The notes: generated from the letters alone by a model not told the origin. 64,000 nucleotides of DNA from Wolbachia endosymbiont (group E) of Neria commutata (GCF_964026735.1 NZ_OZ034692.1:868001-932000), one strand, 5' to 3'; counted from the stretch's first letter, positions 41,510 to 51,162 are shown. Numbers and translations are program-made.

Positions 41510-44005
41510 AATGAAGATCTAAGAGAACTCATAGAAAAAGGTGAAATTAACTTATTTAAAGTGATAAAAGGTCATGATATTGATAGTCAGCGTTCAGCTG
41601 CTGTTTTAAAGCTTGATGATAAGGAGATCACATTAGATCCTGGTAGTTTCTACATAGCAGAATATGAAGGTAGCGAATTCTTGCATTGTACTAACTCTGA
41701 CTATGATATGCTGCTCGGACATGATGACTTATTTTTTGTGCTGAATAAGAGCTCCTATCCTGATCTTGCAAATGGATTCTATTCAATACCAGATGATTCT
41801 TATGCAAGCTACCTAAATGCTAAGAATCATTATTTGAGTGACAGCCAAGTATCTGAAAAATTGTCTAAGGTTCTAGAGGGAAGTAATGAAGTGGTTGTGG
41901 AAACACAAAGTTCCCATGTTGAACAACCTGAAGAAGAAGTTACAGTAGAAAAACCCAAAAGTGAACATAGAATAAGTAAAAGAGAACTTAGGGAGGAGGA
42001 CGTAGAAGAACATAAAATAGTGGGTCCGGATTTGGATGCTAAGGATTCTCATGGTTATACTGCTCTACACAAGGCTGTTTTTAGTAAGCGTTTTGATGAG
42101 GTAAAATCTTTAGTAGAGCAAGGTGCAAAGGTAGACGTGCAAGATAAACATGAGATTACCCCACTTTCTTATGCTGTGATGAATAACGACTGGACAATGG
42201 TAAGATTTTTGGTAGAGACAGGTAATGCTAGTGTTAGCTTAGGCAAGTATAATAATCCACTTAGTATGGCCATTGCACGTAAGTATACAGAGCTAGCAGA
42301 ATATTTGATAGAAAAAGGTGCAGATGTAGATCAACAAGACGGTATCGGTAGAACTCTTCTACATAAAGCTGCCGAAAATGGAAATTTAGATATAGTTAAG
42401 TTTTTAGTAGAGAAAGGTGCTAAGCTTGATGTTTTAGATAAATGGAATGACACTCCCCTTCACGTTGCTGCTAATGTAAAAGCCAATAAAGGTCACCTAG
42501 AAGTAGTAAGTTATTTAATAAAAGAGGGTACAGACGTAAATCTTACTCATAACTATACTCCAATACATCTGGCCATTACGCGTGGAAATTTAGATATGGT
42601 TAAATGTTTGATGGATAATAGTGCTGACCTCTATATTGAGAGAGCATGCGATGGTACGCCTCTTGCATATGCTAAACAGCAAGGACAAACAGAGATAGTA
42701 AATTACATGGATAGTGTGATGTCAAATCTTTCACATAATAAAACTATATCTTTTAGTGAAGCAGACATAAATATAAAGTATGACTTGGCTAGTAACAAAC
42801 TAGATATGATAGAAAAAAGTATTAAGAATGCCATGCAAGACTTTAAAAGTGTTTTTAATACTTCAGACCACAATATAAAGATCAACGCTTATATATTCAA
42901 TACTCAAAATGATTTTAAGGAATACTTGAAAAAAGTTGGATTTGATGCTGGTAATGGTGTTAATGGTTATACAAAGATGATTGACCTAAGCAAGGGAAAT
43001 GCTGCTGATGTTTATGTTTACCTCGATAGTAGAGGAAATTTGAATCAGCATGTATTAGAACACGAAATAGGGCATGCAATGCACTGTGCAAATCTTGGTT
43101 TAAGTTATATTTTGCCAAAAGCAATGCATGAAGCCATTGCTAACTATACTGCTGGTTTAGAAAATGGTGAACACGTAAATGATCATGAGGATATTAAAGC
43201 TCTTTCTGCAATACAAAGTAAGTCTCTTAAACCAGATGAGATACTGCGCAATAATTACCAAGGAGCACATTATTACTCAGAAGCCAAGCAAGTAGTAAAG
43301 TTTCTCGAACATAAACATCCAGATTTGATTGATAATCTATTAAAAAGTCTCGCTAGCTATGGATATAGTGATAGACCTCAAGCTAATAAACTAGTTGAAG
43401 ATTTTTTAATTACATTGAGGGGTTATGGTCAAGAGTTTAAAGGATGGGTTGCAGATCAGATAAGCAGCGAATCATCTTCAGACCATCAAAAAAGTGTAGG
43501 TGTAGAACAAATGCAAGCAGATAGCAGCGCAAGTGAATCATCTTCAGACCATCAAAAACGAGGTAAAAGATCAGCAGCAAGTGATGAGGATGAGGATCAG
43601 GAAGAAAGTGTTATAGCTAGCGTAATAGGAAGCATGAACGATAGTTCTGACGGTCAAACAGAAAATTTTAATGAAGTTGCATCTGCACAGCACCCACCAA
43701 AAATAAAGGCTGGTGGGCCACTTGAAATGGGAAAGTATAAGGTGGAGCTGCAAGTTACATATGATGATGCAACAAATTTTTATGACACTATAAAGAATAA
43801 GTACCATACCAGTAAAGAATATAACTATGAGCAAGTTATGGTTTTATACAATAATGTTATTGTACCAGTTTCACAGCATTATGAAGAGCCTATCACTCTT
43901 GCCGAGTCTTACATTGCAAATGGTCATCTATTTATTAAAAACCAAGACTTCGGAACTCTAAATGATTTCAATGAGATGTTCTATAAAAGTAATGAGTTAA
44001 TTTAA
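41492..44005 (+). CDS. Ankyrin-repeat protein with M9-like zinc metallopeptidase domain, 5' end lost
   Basis: The frame opens inside the IS end (TTG at 41492), so the native N-terminus was removed. From SNEDLRELIEKGE on it is 830 residues. Six or seven ankyrin repeats (GYTALHKAVFSKR, RTLLHKAAENGNLDIVKFLV, NYTPIHLAITRGNLDMVKCL) span about residues 185-405. A gluzincin domain follows with HEIGH at about 528 and HEAIANYTAG 24 residues further, matching the HExxH...E arrangement of M9 collagenases. Next come two repeats of SSESSSDHQK, a furin-like RGKRS (43559-43573), and a further 140-residue domain. A secreted, host-directed protease is a reasonable inference. Confidence 0.82.
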   Translation: MFRRGSNEDLRELIEKGEINLFKVIKGHDIDSQRSAAVLKLDDKEITLDPGSFYIAEYEGSEFLHCTNSDYDMLLGHDDLFFVLNKSSYPDLANGFYSIPDDSYASYLNAKNHYLSDSQVSEKLSKVLEGSNEVVVETQSSHVEQPEEEVTVEKPKSEHRISKRELREEDVEEHKIVGPDLDAKDSHGYTALHKAVFSKRFDEVKSLVEQGAKVDVQDKHEITPLSYAVMNNDWTMVRFLVETGNASVSLGKYNNPLSMAIARKYTELAEYLIEKGADVDQQDGIGRTLLHKAAENGNLDIVKFLVEKGAKLDVLDKWNDTPLHVAANVKANKGHLEVVSYLIKEGTDVNLTHNYTPIHLAITRGNLDMVKCLMDNSADLYIERACDGTPLAYAKQQGQTEIVNYMDSVMSNLSHNKTISFSEADINIKYDLASNKLDMIEKSIKNAMQDFKSVFNTSDHNIKINAYIFNTQNDFKEYLKKVGFDAGNGVNGYTKMIDLSKGNAADVYVYLDSRGNLNQHVLEHEIGHAMHCANLGLSYILPKAMHEAIANYTAGLENGEHVNDHEDIKALSAIQSKSLKPDEILRNNYQGAHYYSEAKQVVKFLEHKHPDLIDNLLKSLASYGYSDRPQANKLVEDFLITLRGYGQEFKGWVADQISSESSSDHQKSVGVEQMQADSSASESSSDHQKRGKRSAASDEDEDQEESVIASVIGSMNDSSDGQTENFNEVASAQHPPKIKAGGPLEMGKYKVELQVTYDDATNFYDTIKNKYHTSKEYNYEQVMVLYNNVIVPVSQHYEEPITLAESYIANGHLFIKNQDFGTLNDFNEMFYKSNELI

Positions 44006-44069
44006 TGGGGAACACCATAACCGGCAGAATATTACCAGAGACATAAATCTTATTCCATTAGAGACAAAA

Positions 44070-44146
<77 letters not shown>

Positions 44147-44207
44147 TCGTTGTTTATTAAGCTATTATATTTATAATTATGTTAAAGTACAAGTATAAAA
44201 TATCAAT

Positions 44208-46274
44208 ATGTGTACATATTTATTGGCTTTTTTTAGCATGATAATTAATTATGTACGAAATAATATACAAAATGAAAAATATAATTTGATACTATGGTTT
44301 CCTGTTTTTCAGTGCGTACGAATTTTAATCTACTTTTCTTTAAGTTTTGAACCGAGTTTCATTATTACCATATCAATTTTTCTCTTATTTCTGCCTCTAT
44401 TAATATTGATTTCAGTACTATATAGAAAGTATGCAATACTATGTATCGTCTTAATCGCCTTGCTAATAGGATTCACAGCTAGCAAATTAAGAACAGCCTT
44501 AGTTGATACTAAAATCCTTTATAAAGAAAGATACGTGAAAGATATTATTGCTACGGCAAAGGATATAAATGATAAAGGTCTGTATAAACAATTTTTGCTT
44601 TATGAAATACAAAACACAAGTGTAAAACTGGATAACATTAGAATATCTGTGAGGACTGAAGTAGAAAAAGATATTAAAATAGGTGATCAAGTAAAATTAT
44701 CAGCAAAACTTTTCTCACCAAAAATTGCACCTTCTGAATACGCATATGATTTTGCAAGAATAGAGTATTATCAAAAAATAAGTGCTACAGGTTTTGCAAC
44801 AAGTAAAATTGTTTTACATAAAAAAGCTGAAAGCAGAAAATTTCAGGAATATATAGAATCTTTTCGTCAGTATATTTATGAAAATCTGCAGCAAAATAGT
44901 AAAAAACCACACGCGGATATAATCTCGGCTTTACTCATTGGCAAAAAAGATGGAATAGATCAAAAAACTATGGATGCAATACGAGATTCAGGTATTGCAC
45001 ATTTGTTTGCGATATCTGGTTTACATTTATCATTTATTGCTGGTCTATTTTTTCTAGTGTTTCGTAATCTCTTTGCAATTTCTGAAACTTTAACTCTTAA
45101 GTATAATACTAAAAAAATATCAGCATTTCTCACTATTTTGCCAACTACATTTTATTTATTCATTACAGGGATGCAAATTTCCGCTCAGCGCGCCTATATC
45201 ATGGTAATTTTGGTACTCGTTGCAACAATGATAGAGAGGAAATATCGAGGTTTAATTGCAATTGCATTTGCTGCTTCAGTGATACTCGCAGTAGAGCCAG
45301 AAGCAATTTTAAAGCCTGGTTTTCAAATGTCATTTTCTGCCGTCTTGGCACTAATTTCCAGTTATCAGATTAACGCTAATAAATTGTTTAATATAAAAAT
45401 AATCAAATATTTTGTATCGATAATAATCAGCTCATTCATAGCAAGTTTAGCAACTGTGCCGTATACCATATACAACTTCAACTATTTTTCAATCAGCGGA
45501 ATCATCACAAATTTAATTGCTATACCGGTAGTAACGTTGATTATTATTCCACTTGGAATAATTTATATTTTTTTCATTCCACTCAATATTGAGTGGATTA
45601 TAGTGCCTATTATAGAGCGTCCAATTGATGGTGTTTTGCATATAACAAACTTGATAGCTGACCTTAAATATTTAATTATCCCCATACAAACATTCCCTGC
45701 TTCATCAATTATTATAATAACCTTGGGATTGTTATGGCTGTGCTTGTGGGAAAGAAATTGGCGTTTCTTCGGAATTTTCTTTATCGTGCTGGGTATTTGT
45801 TTTAGTGCTTCATATAAAACTCCTGATATTTTAGTAAGTAGCGACAATAGTGCTGTAAAGGATAATGACAATTTACTGTATTCTACTACAAGGAAAAATA
45901 GGAACTTTGTTGTAAAAACATGGGCAAAGCAGAATGGGCAGAATGAAATTTTGAATTATGCAAAATACAGTAATCCAGATAAAAGACTAAAGTGTGGTGA
46001 TTATCGCTGTATATATAATAAAGGAAATAACAAGTCGGTGTTGCTTGCTTATAAAGAAGAAGATATCTCGCAAAATTGTAATAATGTTGACCTAATAATT
46101 CAATTAAGTGAATTTGATTATTCAGTTTGTGGCGCTGAAATCATCAAATATGCTGATTTAGAAATGCATGGTACACACTCAATTTGGTTGGCAAATAGTG
46201 ATATAGAGATTAAAAGAGTTCGTTCCAATAGGCCTTGGCATAAGTTAAAAAGTTTGACTTTAAGGTCTTATTAA
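44208..46274 (+). CDS. comEC: ComEC/Rec2-family DNA uptake channel
   Basis: ComEC carries single-stranded DNA across the inner membrane in competent bacteria. The 688-residue protein has N-terminal membrane helices, an OB-like region (IRISVRTEVEKDIKIGDQVK), and the Competence domain with ALLIGKKDGIDQKTMDAIRD, SGIAHLFAISGLHLSFIAGL and FITGMQISAQRAYIMV. The C-terminal 130 residues do not show a metallo-beta-lactamase HxHxDH motif. Wolbachia is not known to be competent, so the role is unclear; the frame is nevertheless intact. The promoter of the next gene lies inside its 3' end. Confidence 0.9.
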   Translation: MCTYLLAFFSMIINYVRNNIQNEKYNLILWFPVFQCVRILIYFSLSFEPSFIITISIFLLFLPLLILISVLYRKYAILCIVLIALLIGFTASKLRTALVDTKILYKERYVKDIIATAKDINDKGLYKQFLLYEIQNTSVKLDNIRISVRTEVEKDIKIGDQVKLSAKLFSPKIAPSEYAYDFARIEYYQKISATGFATSKIVLHKKAESRKFQEYIESFRQYIYENLQQNSKKPHADIISALLIGKKDGIDQKTMDAIRDSGIAHLFAISGLHLSFIAGLFFLVFRNLFAISETLTLKYNTKKISAFLTILPTTFYLFITGMQISAQRAYIMVILVLVATMIERKYRGLIAIAFAASVILAVEPEAILKPGFQMSFSAVLALISSYQINANKLFNIKIIKYFVSIIISSFIASLATVPYTIYNFNYFSISGIITNLIAIPVVTLIIIPLGIIYIFFIPLNIEWIIVPIIERPIDGVLHITNLIADLKYLIIPIQTFPASSIIIITLGLLWLCLWERNWRFFGIFFIVLGICFSASYKTPDILVSSDNSAVKDNDNLLYSTTRKNRNFVVKTWAKQNGQNEILNYAKYSNPDKRLKCGDYRCIYNKGNNKSVLLAYKEEDISQNCNNVDLIIQLSEFDYSVCGAEIIKYADLEMHGTHSIWLANSDIEIKRVRSNRPWHKLKSLTLRSY

Positions 46275-46282
46275 TATATAAT
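46254..46282 (+). promoter_or_regulatory. Near-consensus sigma-70 promoter
   Basis: TTGACT (46254-46259), a 17-base spacer, and a perfect TATAAT (46277-46282), 27 bases before the ATG at 46309. It overlaps the comEC stop codon. The -10 is perfect and the -35 differs from consensus at one base. Confidence 0.65.
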
Positions 46283-46308
46283 TAATGTAAGTTTAAGTAA
46301 GGAAATTT

Positions 46309-48093
46309 ATGCATACAGCTGATTATTTTAAAGATCTTGATTTCTTGGGACTAAAAAAACTCACTAATCAGCCTAGTAGAGTTTTTGTTTTTATAAAAAA
46401 ACATTCTTTAAATAATGCTCTACCTATAGCAGCTGTGAGTACTTGGTTTCAGTTTTCTCTAGGTTATGTCGCTGCAATAATAATAACCAGTAATGATTTA
46501 AGTTTTATCACGGCTATTTTTAATCCAACATTAATGTCAGCTTATGCTCTTGTTTCTGTTATTCTTGGAGCGGTTTTCTTAACCTCTCTTGCTCTAAAGT
46601 ATATGAACAGAGAAGAAATAAAAGAGAGTTTAATAGATGAAAAAATCAGAGGTGGAAAACCTGGTAAAATCAGTAAAATTGCCAAAGAAGCTGAAAAAAT
46701 TGAAATTATAATAAAATTGGGTTCTAAGAAGGAGTTTTCAATTATTATACCAATTTCTAAAACGCAGGAAAATATATTAGATGGCCAAATAGAGGAAAAT
46801 AGGAATAGGGTTATTTTACTGACTATACCTTATGTAATTAGTGCCGCAGTTATACTTGGTGCACTGATTCAAAATAGATTTAGTTTTGCTAATGTTGTAG
46901 GTTGGCAAGAATGGGTTTATATTGCACTTGTTAGTACAATTACTGTTGTTGGCATATGTATAGCATTTTATAAATTAAGGAATAATGAAAAGAATGAAAC
47001 ACATGACTTTGTCAAAAAGTTTGATAATCGGGATATTCTGTTTCCTTGGAAAAAAGTTGGTGTTGCATCTGTAATGCAGGAAAGGGCAACAGGTCAGAAT
47101 AATCTACAGTCCCAACTCATTGAGTTTGCGAGAGAATTTAAAGATGAATTTATTAACTTATTTGCTAGTAGACTTGATATGGCTTGTAACTCATTTGATG
47201 CATTCTTAGATGAAACTGAAACATTAATTGATAATTTTTTTAACTCTGTAGATGCTAATATTGAAAAGACGCTTGATAATGTGGAAGAAAATGCTGAAGG
47301 AACGTTTAACCATATAAAAGAAAGCATCGTAACCAAATTGAATGTGTTGCATGGAGAAATATCAATTGTTTTGGGTGAAGCTGAAAAATTTTTACGAAAA
47401 GCTAACTCACTAGATATTGAAGGTACTTTTTCTGAGTTGCAAAGTGCTGTTAAAATTGCTAAAGATAAAATTGAGCAATTTCAGCCAAACCGATTGATAG
47501 GCTATTTTACACAGAATACACAGCCTAGTGAACCCCTTAACGAGATGGAAGAAGTTAGGAAAGAAGTAGAGGAGCTGAAAACAGTAAATAAAGAACTGAA
47601 AAAATCTCTTAAAGAGGCAAAAACACAAACAACAAAACGTAACAGTAATTGTGGCACAAGTTGTGGTTCTGAAAATATTCCTAATAAGGCTCTTAATGCA
47701 CAGCTAGATGAAGAAAAAAAAGCAAGAGAAGAAAATAAATTCTTGAAATCAAAAAAAAGGACGGAAGAGCTACAAACAGGAAATGCAAAATTGAACAAAG
47801 GGCTTGCTCAACAAAAAGAAAAAGAGAAGTGGGAAAAAACGCTTAATGGCCCATCAAGCGAGCTTTTCAATTCTCTATTAGAAGATATAAAGCTAGAAAT
47901 AATACATCCTGACGGAAAAAAAACTGAGAAAACATTACGAGAATTTGATAGTGAAATGAAACCTGTCTATAGGAATGCCGAGCAGGAAATTTGTCCTATT
48001 AAAGGTAAAGGAAGCTATCAAATTCCACCTGGTTCAGTAATAAATTTTCTAGACCCAAAGTTTCAAGCAGCATTTGAGAAGGCACGTGGGTAA
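46309..48093 (+). CDS. Hypothetical membrane protein with long coiled coil
   Basis: Unrecognised, 594 residues. Two membrane helices lie near residues 40-60 and 73-95 (LMSAYALVSVILGAVFLTSL) and two more near 165-225 (VILLTIPYVISAAVILGALI, WVYIALVSTITVVGICIAF). Residues 250-400 are amphipathic helices reminiscent of phasin or apolipoprotein-like bundles (DETETLIDNFFNSVDANIEK), and 405-500 form a coiled coil (EMEEVRKEVEELKTVNKELK). A near-consensus promoter and an AAGGAAA ribosome-binding site precede it. It ends right at the start of the pseudouridine synthase gene in the same frame. Confidence 0.75.
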   Translation: MHTADYFKDLDFLGLKKLTNQPSRVFVFIKKHSLNNALPIAAVSTWFQFSLGYVAAIIITSNDLSFITAIFNPTLMSAYALVSVILGAVFLTSLALKYMNREEIKESLIDEKIRGGKPGKISKIAKEAEKIEIIIKLGSKKEFSIIIPISKTQENILDGQIEENRNRVILLTIPYVISAAVILGALIQNRFSFANVVGWQEWVYIALVSTITVVGICIAFYKLRNNEKNETHDFVKKFDNRDILFPWKKVGVASVMQERATGQNNLQSQLIEFAREFKDEFINLFASRLDMACNSFDAFLDETETLIDNFFNSVDANIEKTLDNVEENAEGTFNHIKESIVTKLNVLHGEISIVLGEAEKFLRKANSLDIEGTFSELQSAVKIAKDKIEQFQPNRLIGYFTQNTQPSEPLNEMEEVRKEVEELKTVNKELKKSLKEAKTQTTKRNSNCGTSCGSENIPNKALNAQLDEEKKAREENKFLKSKKRTEELQTGNAKLNKGLAQQKEKEKWEKTLNGPSSELFNSLLEDIKLEIIHPDGKKTEKTLREFDSEMKPVYRNAEQEICPIKGKGSYQIPPGSVINFLDPKFQAAFEKARG

Positions 48094-48099
48094 ATCGCT

Positions 48100-49089
48100 A
48101 TAGATCATTCAGTAACAATCTTAAGTGTAAGCAATGGTGAAGAAAAATTAAGATTAGCTAGTTATATAGCTGAAAAGTGTAATATATCACGCAGTAAAGC
48201 TCAAAGATTGATACAAAATGAGCAGGTGAAATTACTTGATGAGCCCATAATTAACAACAATCACATAGTAAAACCGAGTGAGGAATATACTGTACATCTT
48301 GTTTTACCTAACAATCCTATATCAATTGAGCCTAATCACGACATAAAACTTGATATTATTCATGAAGATGAAGATATTATAGTGCTAAATAAACAAAGCA
48401 GATTAACAGTTCATCCAGGTAGCGGAACAAATAATAATACACTTTTAAATGCAGTTATTGCGCATCTTGGAAAAATTCCATATAGTCACGCAAGACCTGG
48501 AATTGTTCATAGACTTGACAAAAATACCAGCGGGTTGATGGTAATCGCAAAAAATGAGGAAGCCCATAGTTTTTTATCCACATCACTCGCAAATCGTGAA
48601 ATAAAGCGGGAATATTTAGCAGTAGTTTGGGGAATATTAGCTACTCAGCAGGGAACTATAAAAACTAACATTGCTCCAAAGCGTGGTAATAAAGAAATGA
48701 TGTGTGTAACAAAAACCTTAGGTAAATCGGCGATTACTCATTATTCAGTGCAAAAAATTATAGGACCAGTAAGCGTAGTTAAATGCATTTTAGAAACAGG
48801 CAGAACACATCAAATTCGGGTACACATGAGCCACATAGGGCATTCTATAGTTGGTGATCAAGTTTATGGAAAAAATAGTAGCAAAAGTGCAAAATATGCT
48901 AAAAATTCTGATTTCATTCGTAATTTTGACAGACAAGCGCTGCACGCTTATAAATTAGGATTATATCACCCAAAAAGTAAAGAATACATGGAATTCAATT
49001 CTGATTTACCGCAAGATATGGAAATTTTAACTAGTGAGTGTGAAAGTATATTTTCACACTTAAACGAAAAAATTACTATCAGAAAATAG
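48100..49089 (+). CDS. RluD-type 23S rRNA pseudouridine synthase
   Basis: RluA-family enzyme; RluD converts uridines 1911, 1915 and 1917 of helix 69, RluC other sites. The S4 RNA-binding domain (EEKLRLASYIAEKCNISRSK, AQRLIQNEQVKLLDE) is followed by the catalytic motif HRLDKNTSGLMVIAKN (Asp of HRLD), and by ETGRTHQIRVHMSHIGHSIV. The first ordinary start codon, TTG 48208, would remove most of the S4 domain. Between the in-frame stop of the preceding gene (48091-48093) and 48208 there is no ATG, GTG or TTG; ATA at 48100 is my best guess for the start. Length then is about 329 residues, normal for RluD. Confidence 0.85.
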   Translation: MDHSVTILSVSNGEEKLRLASYIAEKCNISRSKAQRLIQNEQVKLLDEPIINNNHIVKPSEEYTVHLVLPNNPISIEPNHDIKLDIIHEDEDIIVLNKQSRLTVHPGSGTNNNTLLNAVIAHLGKIPYSHARPGIVHRLDKNTSGLMVIAKNEEAHSFLSTSLANREIKREYLAVVWGILATQQGTIKTNIAPKRGNKEMMCVTKTLGKSAITHYSVQKIIGPVSVVKCILETGRTHQIRVHMSHIGHSIVGDQVYGKNSSKSAKYAKNSDFIRNFDRQALHAYKLGLYHPKSKEYMEFNSDLPQDMEILTSECESIFSHLNEKITIRK

Positions 49090-49098
49090 GTAGGTCTG

Positions 49099-49452
49099 TT
49101 AATTTGCTAAGATTATTACCCATATTATAAGGGCGTTAATTAATGAAAGAAAGACTGCTGCGCTACCTAAATCTTTGACTTTTTTTGAAAGAGCGTGTTG
49201 CTTGCTGGAAATACGGTCAATCGTTGTCTCAAAAGCAGTATTGATAATTTCCACGGTCAATACCAAAAATAAACTGCCTATCATCAGAATACGCTTTAAG
49301 TTACTTACATCAAGTACAAATGCAATCGGAACACATACTATGAAAAGTAATAATTCTTGCCTAAACGCAGCTTCTGATGCAAAAGCTGATCTTAACCCAT
49401 CAAAAGAGTGTCTGGCTGCCTTTACTAGCCGAATAATTCTTTTTTTCATCAT
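49099..49452 (-). CDS. dgkA: Diacylglycerol kinase
   Basis: Small integral-membrane kinase that phosphorylates diacylglycerol. The product from the ATG at 49452 is 117 residues: RLVKAARHSFDGLRSAFASE with the conserved EAAFRQE, then helices and the active-site stretch VEIINTAFETTIDRISS, KDLGSAAVFLSL. The upstream in-frame extension to 49503 is unlike the family, so I chose the second start. It is convergent with the RluD-type gene. Confidence 0.93.
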   Translation of the reverse strand: MMKKRIIRLVKAARHSFDGLRSAFASEAAFRQELLLFIVCVPIAFVLDVSNLKRILMIGSLFLVLTVEIINTAFETTIDRISSKQHALSKKVKDLGSAAVFLSLINALIIWVIILAN

Positions 49453-49555
49453 AAAATTCTTCAACTTGTTTTTATGCAGTATACCAAAAATAAATGAAAG
49501 CACCTTAACACTTGCAGCTTATATTGAATAATGATAAAATATTAAGAATTAGTGT

Positions 49556-50353
49556 ATGTTTAATATTATGATTCCTTTATTGTTTGCTGTCCTATTGTTT
49601 TTTTGTGGTGGTGATGCATCTGCAAAACAGGAGCCACGTTCAATAGCTGGAGACAACCATATAAAAGTAATCAATTATAACCCGCAGGCTATACATAAGT
49701 ATACTGGTTTTTATGGTTATCAATCTAGTATATTGTTCGAACAAGGGGAAGTAATACAAAATTTTTCAATGGGTGATTCAACTGGTTGGCAACTTCTCCC
49801 TCAGGGTAACAGGTTATTTATTAAGCCAACAGATGATCTTGCTGATACTAATGCAACTATAATTACCAATAAAAGAGTTTATTATTTTGAATTTCATGCT
49901 GAAGAAGCAACAGGGCTGGATGATCCGAGGTTGGCATATGAAGTAAGGTTTCTTTATCCACTATTTAACAGTGATGAAATTTACACGACCAATAATGGCG
50001 ATATCTTTGAGCAAGCTAGTCATACCATTATTCCAGACATAAACGATATTGAGGTTGTGAAGAAGGGGCTAAATTTTAATTATTCCATCTCACACGTTAA
50101 GGGCAGCCAGTCAATAATACCAATTAAGGTTTTTGATGATGGGAAATTTACCTACCTACAATTTAATAAGATAAATTCTGATTTTCCGGCAGTCTTTATG
50201 GTTGACTCTTCAGGGTATGAGTCTTTGACAAACTTCCGCACGGTTGATGATTATCTTATAATTGAAAGAGTAGGCTCAGTCTTTACCTTAAGGAATGGAT
50301 CAAGTACAATCTGCTTATTTAATGAAAAAATGCCTTTCAAAAAGGGTAAGTGA
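49556..50353 (+). CDS. virB9: VirB9-like type IV secretion protein (solitary paralogue)
   Basis: VirB9 is part of the outer-membrane ring of type IV secretion. The 265-residue protein has a signal peptide (MIPLLFAVLLFFCGGDASA), the N-domain motif SSILFEQGEVIQNFSMGDST with GWQLLPQGNRLFIKP, and a C-domain (SIIPIKVFDDGKFTYLQFNK, VDDYLIIERVGSVFTLRNGS) fitting the VirB7-contacting fold. No other vir gene is near, which agrees with the scattered virB9-2 copies of Rickettsiales. Confidence 0.88.
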   Translation: MFNIMIPLLFAVLLFFCGGDASAKQEPRSIAGDNHIKVINYNPQAIHKYTGFYGYQSSILFEQGEVIQNFSMGDSTGWQLLPQGNRLFIKPTDDLADTNATIITNKRVYYFEFHAEEATGLDDPRLAYEVRFLYPLFNSDEIYTTNNGDIFEQASHTIIPDINDIEVVKKGLNFNYSISHVKGSQSIIPIKVFDDGKFTYLQFNKINSDFPAVFMVDSSGYESLTNFRTVDDYLIIERVGSVFTLRNGSSTICLFNEKMPFKKGK

Positions 50354-50412
50354 TTAGTCAACTGTTTTAGCCAATGTTAAGTTTATTCTATATATATTAA
50401 AGAGAAAAGAAA

Positions 50413-51036
50413 TTGAATATAGTAGAGTGGCTAATATCTGACCAGCTTGTTGACTACAACTACGCTATAAAATTCATGGAAGAGAAAATTGAGCAGATTC
50501 AGAGTGGTTCAGCAGATGAAATAGTGTGGCTGCTTGAGCACCCTCCACTATACACTGCAGGAATCAGTGCAACCGATAACGATGTTGTTGAGAAACTTTT
50601 TCCTATATATAAAACGGGTAGAGGTGGTAAACATACGTATCACGGTCCTGGGCAGCGTGTTATATATTTAATGTTAAACCTTAAAAAAAGGAATAAATGC
50701 AATATAAAGCTATATATTAAAAATTTAAGCGAGTGGATCATAAATGTTTTGAAACGTTTTAATATACTTGGAGAATTTAAGGAAGATAGAATAGGTGTTT
50801 GGGTTAACAATGGCGAAGAAGAAAAAAAAATCGCAGCTTTTGGCATACGCTTAAGAAAATGGGTGACTTATCATGGTATAGCACTTAATATTTCTCCGAA
50901 TCTTTCTCACTATAAAGGTATAATTCCCTGCGGATTGCAAGATTGTGCTGTCACATCAATGGAAGAACTAGGCGTTAAAATCTCGCCACTTAAGCTAAAT
51001 GATATACTGAGGCAAGAGTTTTACAAGATATTTTAA
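50413..51036 (+). CDS. lipB: Octanoyltransferase
   Basis: Transfers octanoate from ACP to lipoyl domains. The 207-residue protein has RGGKHTYHGPGQRVIYLMLN near residue 75, the lysine-containing AAFGIRLRKWVTYHG and the catalytic-Cys region GIIPCGLQDCAVTSMEELG. It begins with a TTG (50413) behind AGAGAAAAG. An IS5-type relic lies directly after its stop. Confidence 0.95.
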   Translation: MNIVEWLISDQLVDYNYAIKFMEEKIEQIQSGSADEIVWLLEHPPLYTAGISATDNDVVEKLFPIYKTGRGGKHTYHGPGQRVIYLMLNLKKRNKCNIKLYIKNLSEWIINVLKRFNILGEFKEDRIGVWVNNGEEEKKIAAFGIRLRKWVTYHGIALNISPNLSHYKGIIPCGLQDCAVTSMEELGVKISPLKLNDILRQEFYKIF

Positions 51037-51041
51037 TAGAC

Positions 51042-51138
51042 TTTTGCGTAACTTATTGCCATTTTACTCTTCTAAAACTTTCATTTTATACACTTTTTAG
51101 TGTTTTTCATCTGTTTTTTACTTTTCGCAGGGGGGCTA
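51042..51138 (-). mobile_element. IS5-type relic: one end and transposase start only
   Basis: The reverse strand carries the terminal repeat (AGCCCCCCTGCGAAA from 51138), the leader and the transposase start ATGGCAATAAGTTACGCAAA, then breaks off. It is the same leader found in copies C and F (the AKV variant). About 97 bases remain. Confidence 0.85.
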
Positions 51139-51162
51139 TTGCTTTTCTTCTCAAGTTGTAAC

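Noticed and set aside
49452..49503. Longer dgkA start at 49503
   Set aside because: The extra 17 residues do not fit the family, and the ATG at 49452 gives the normal length.
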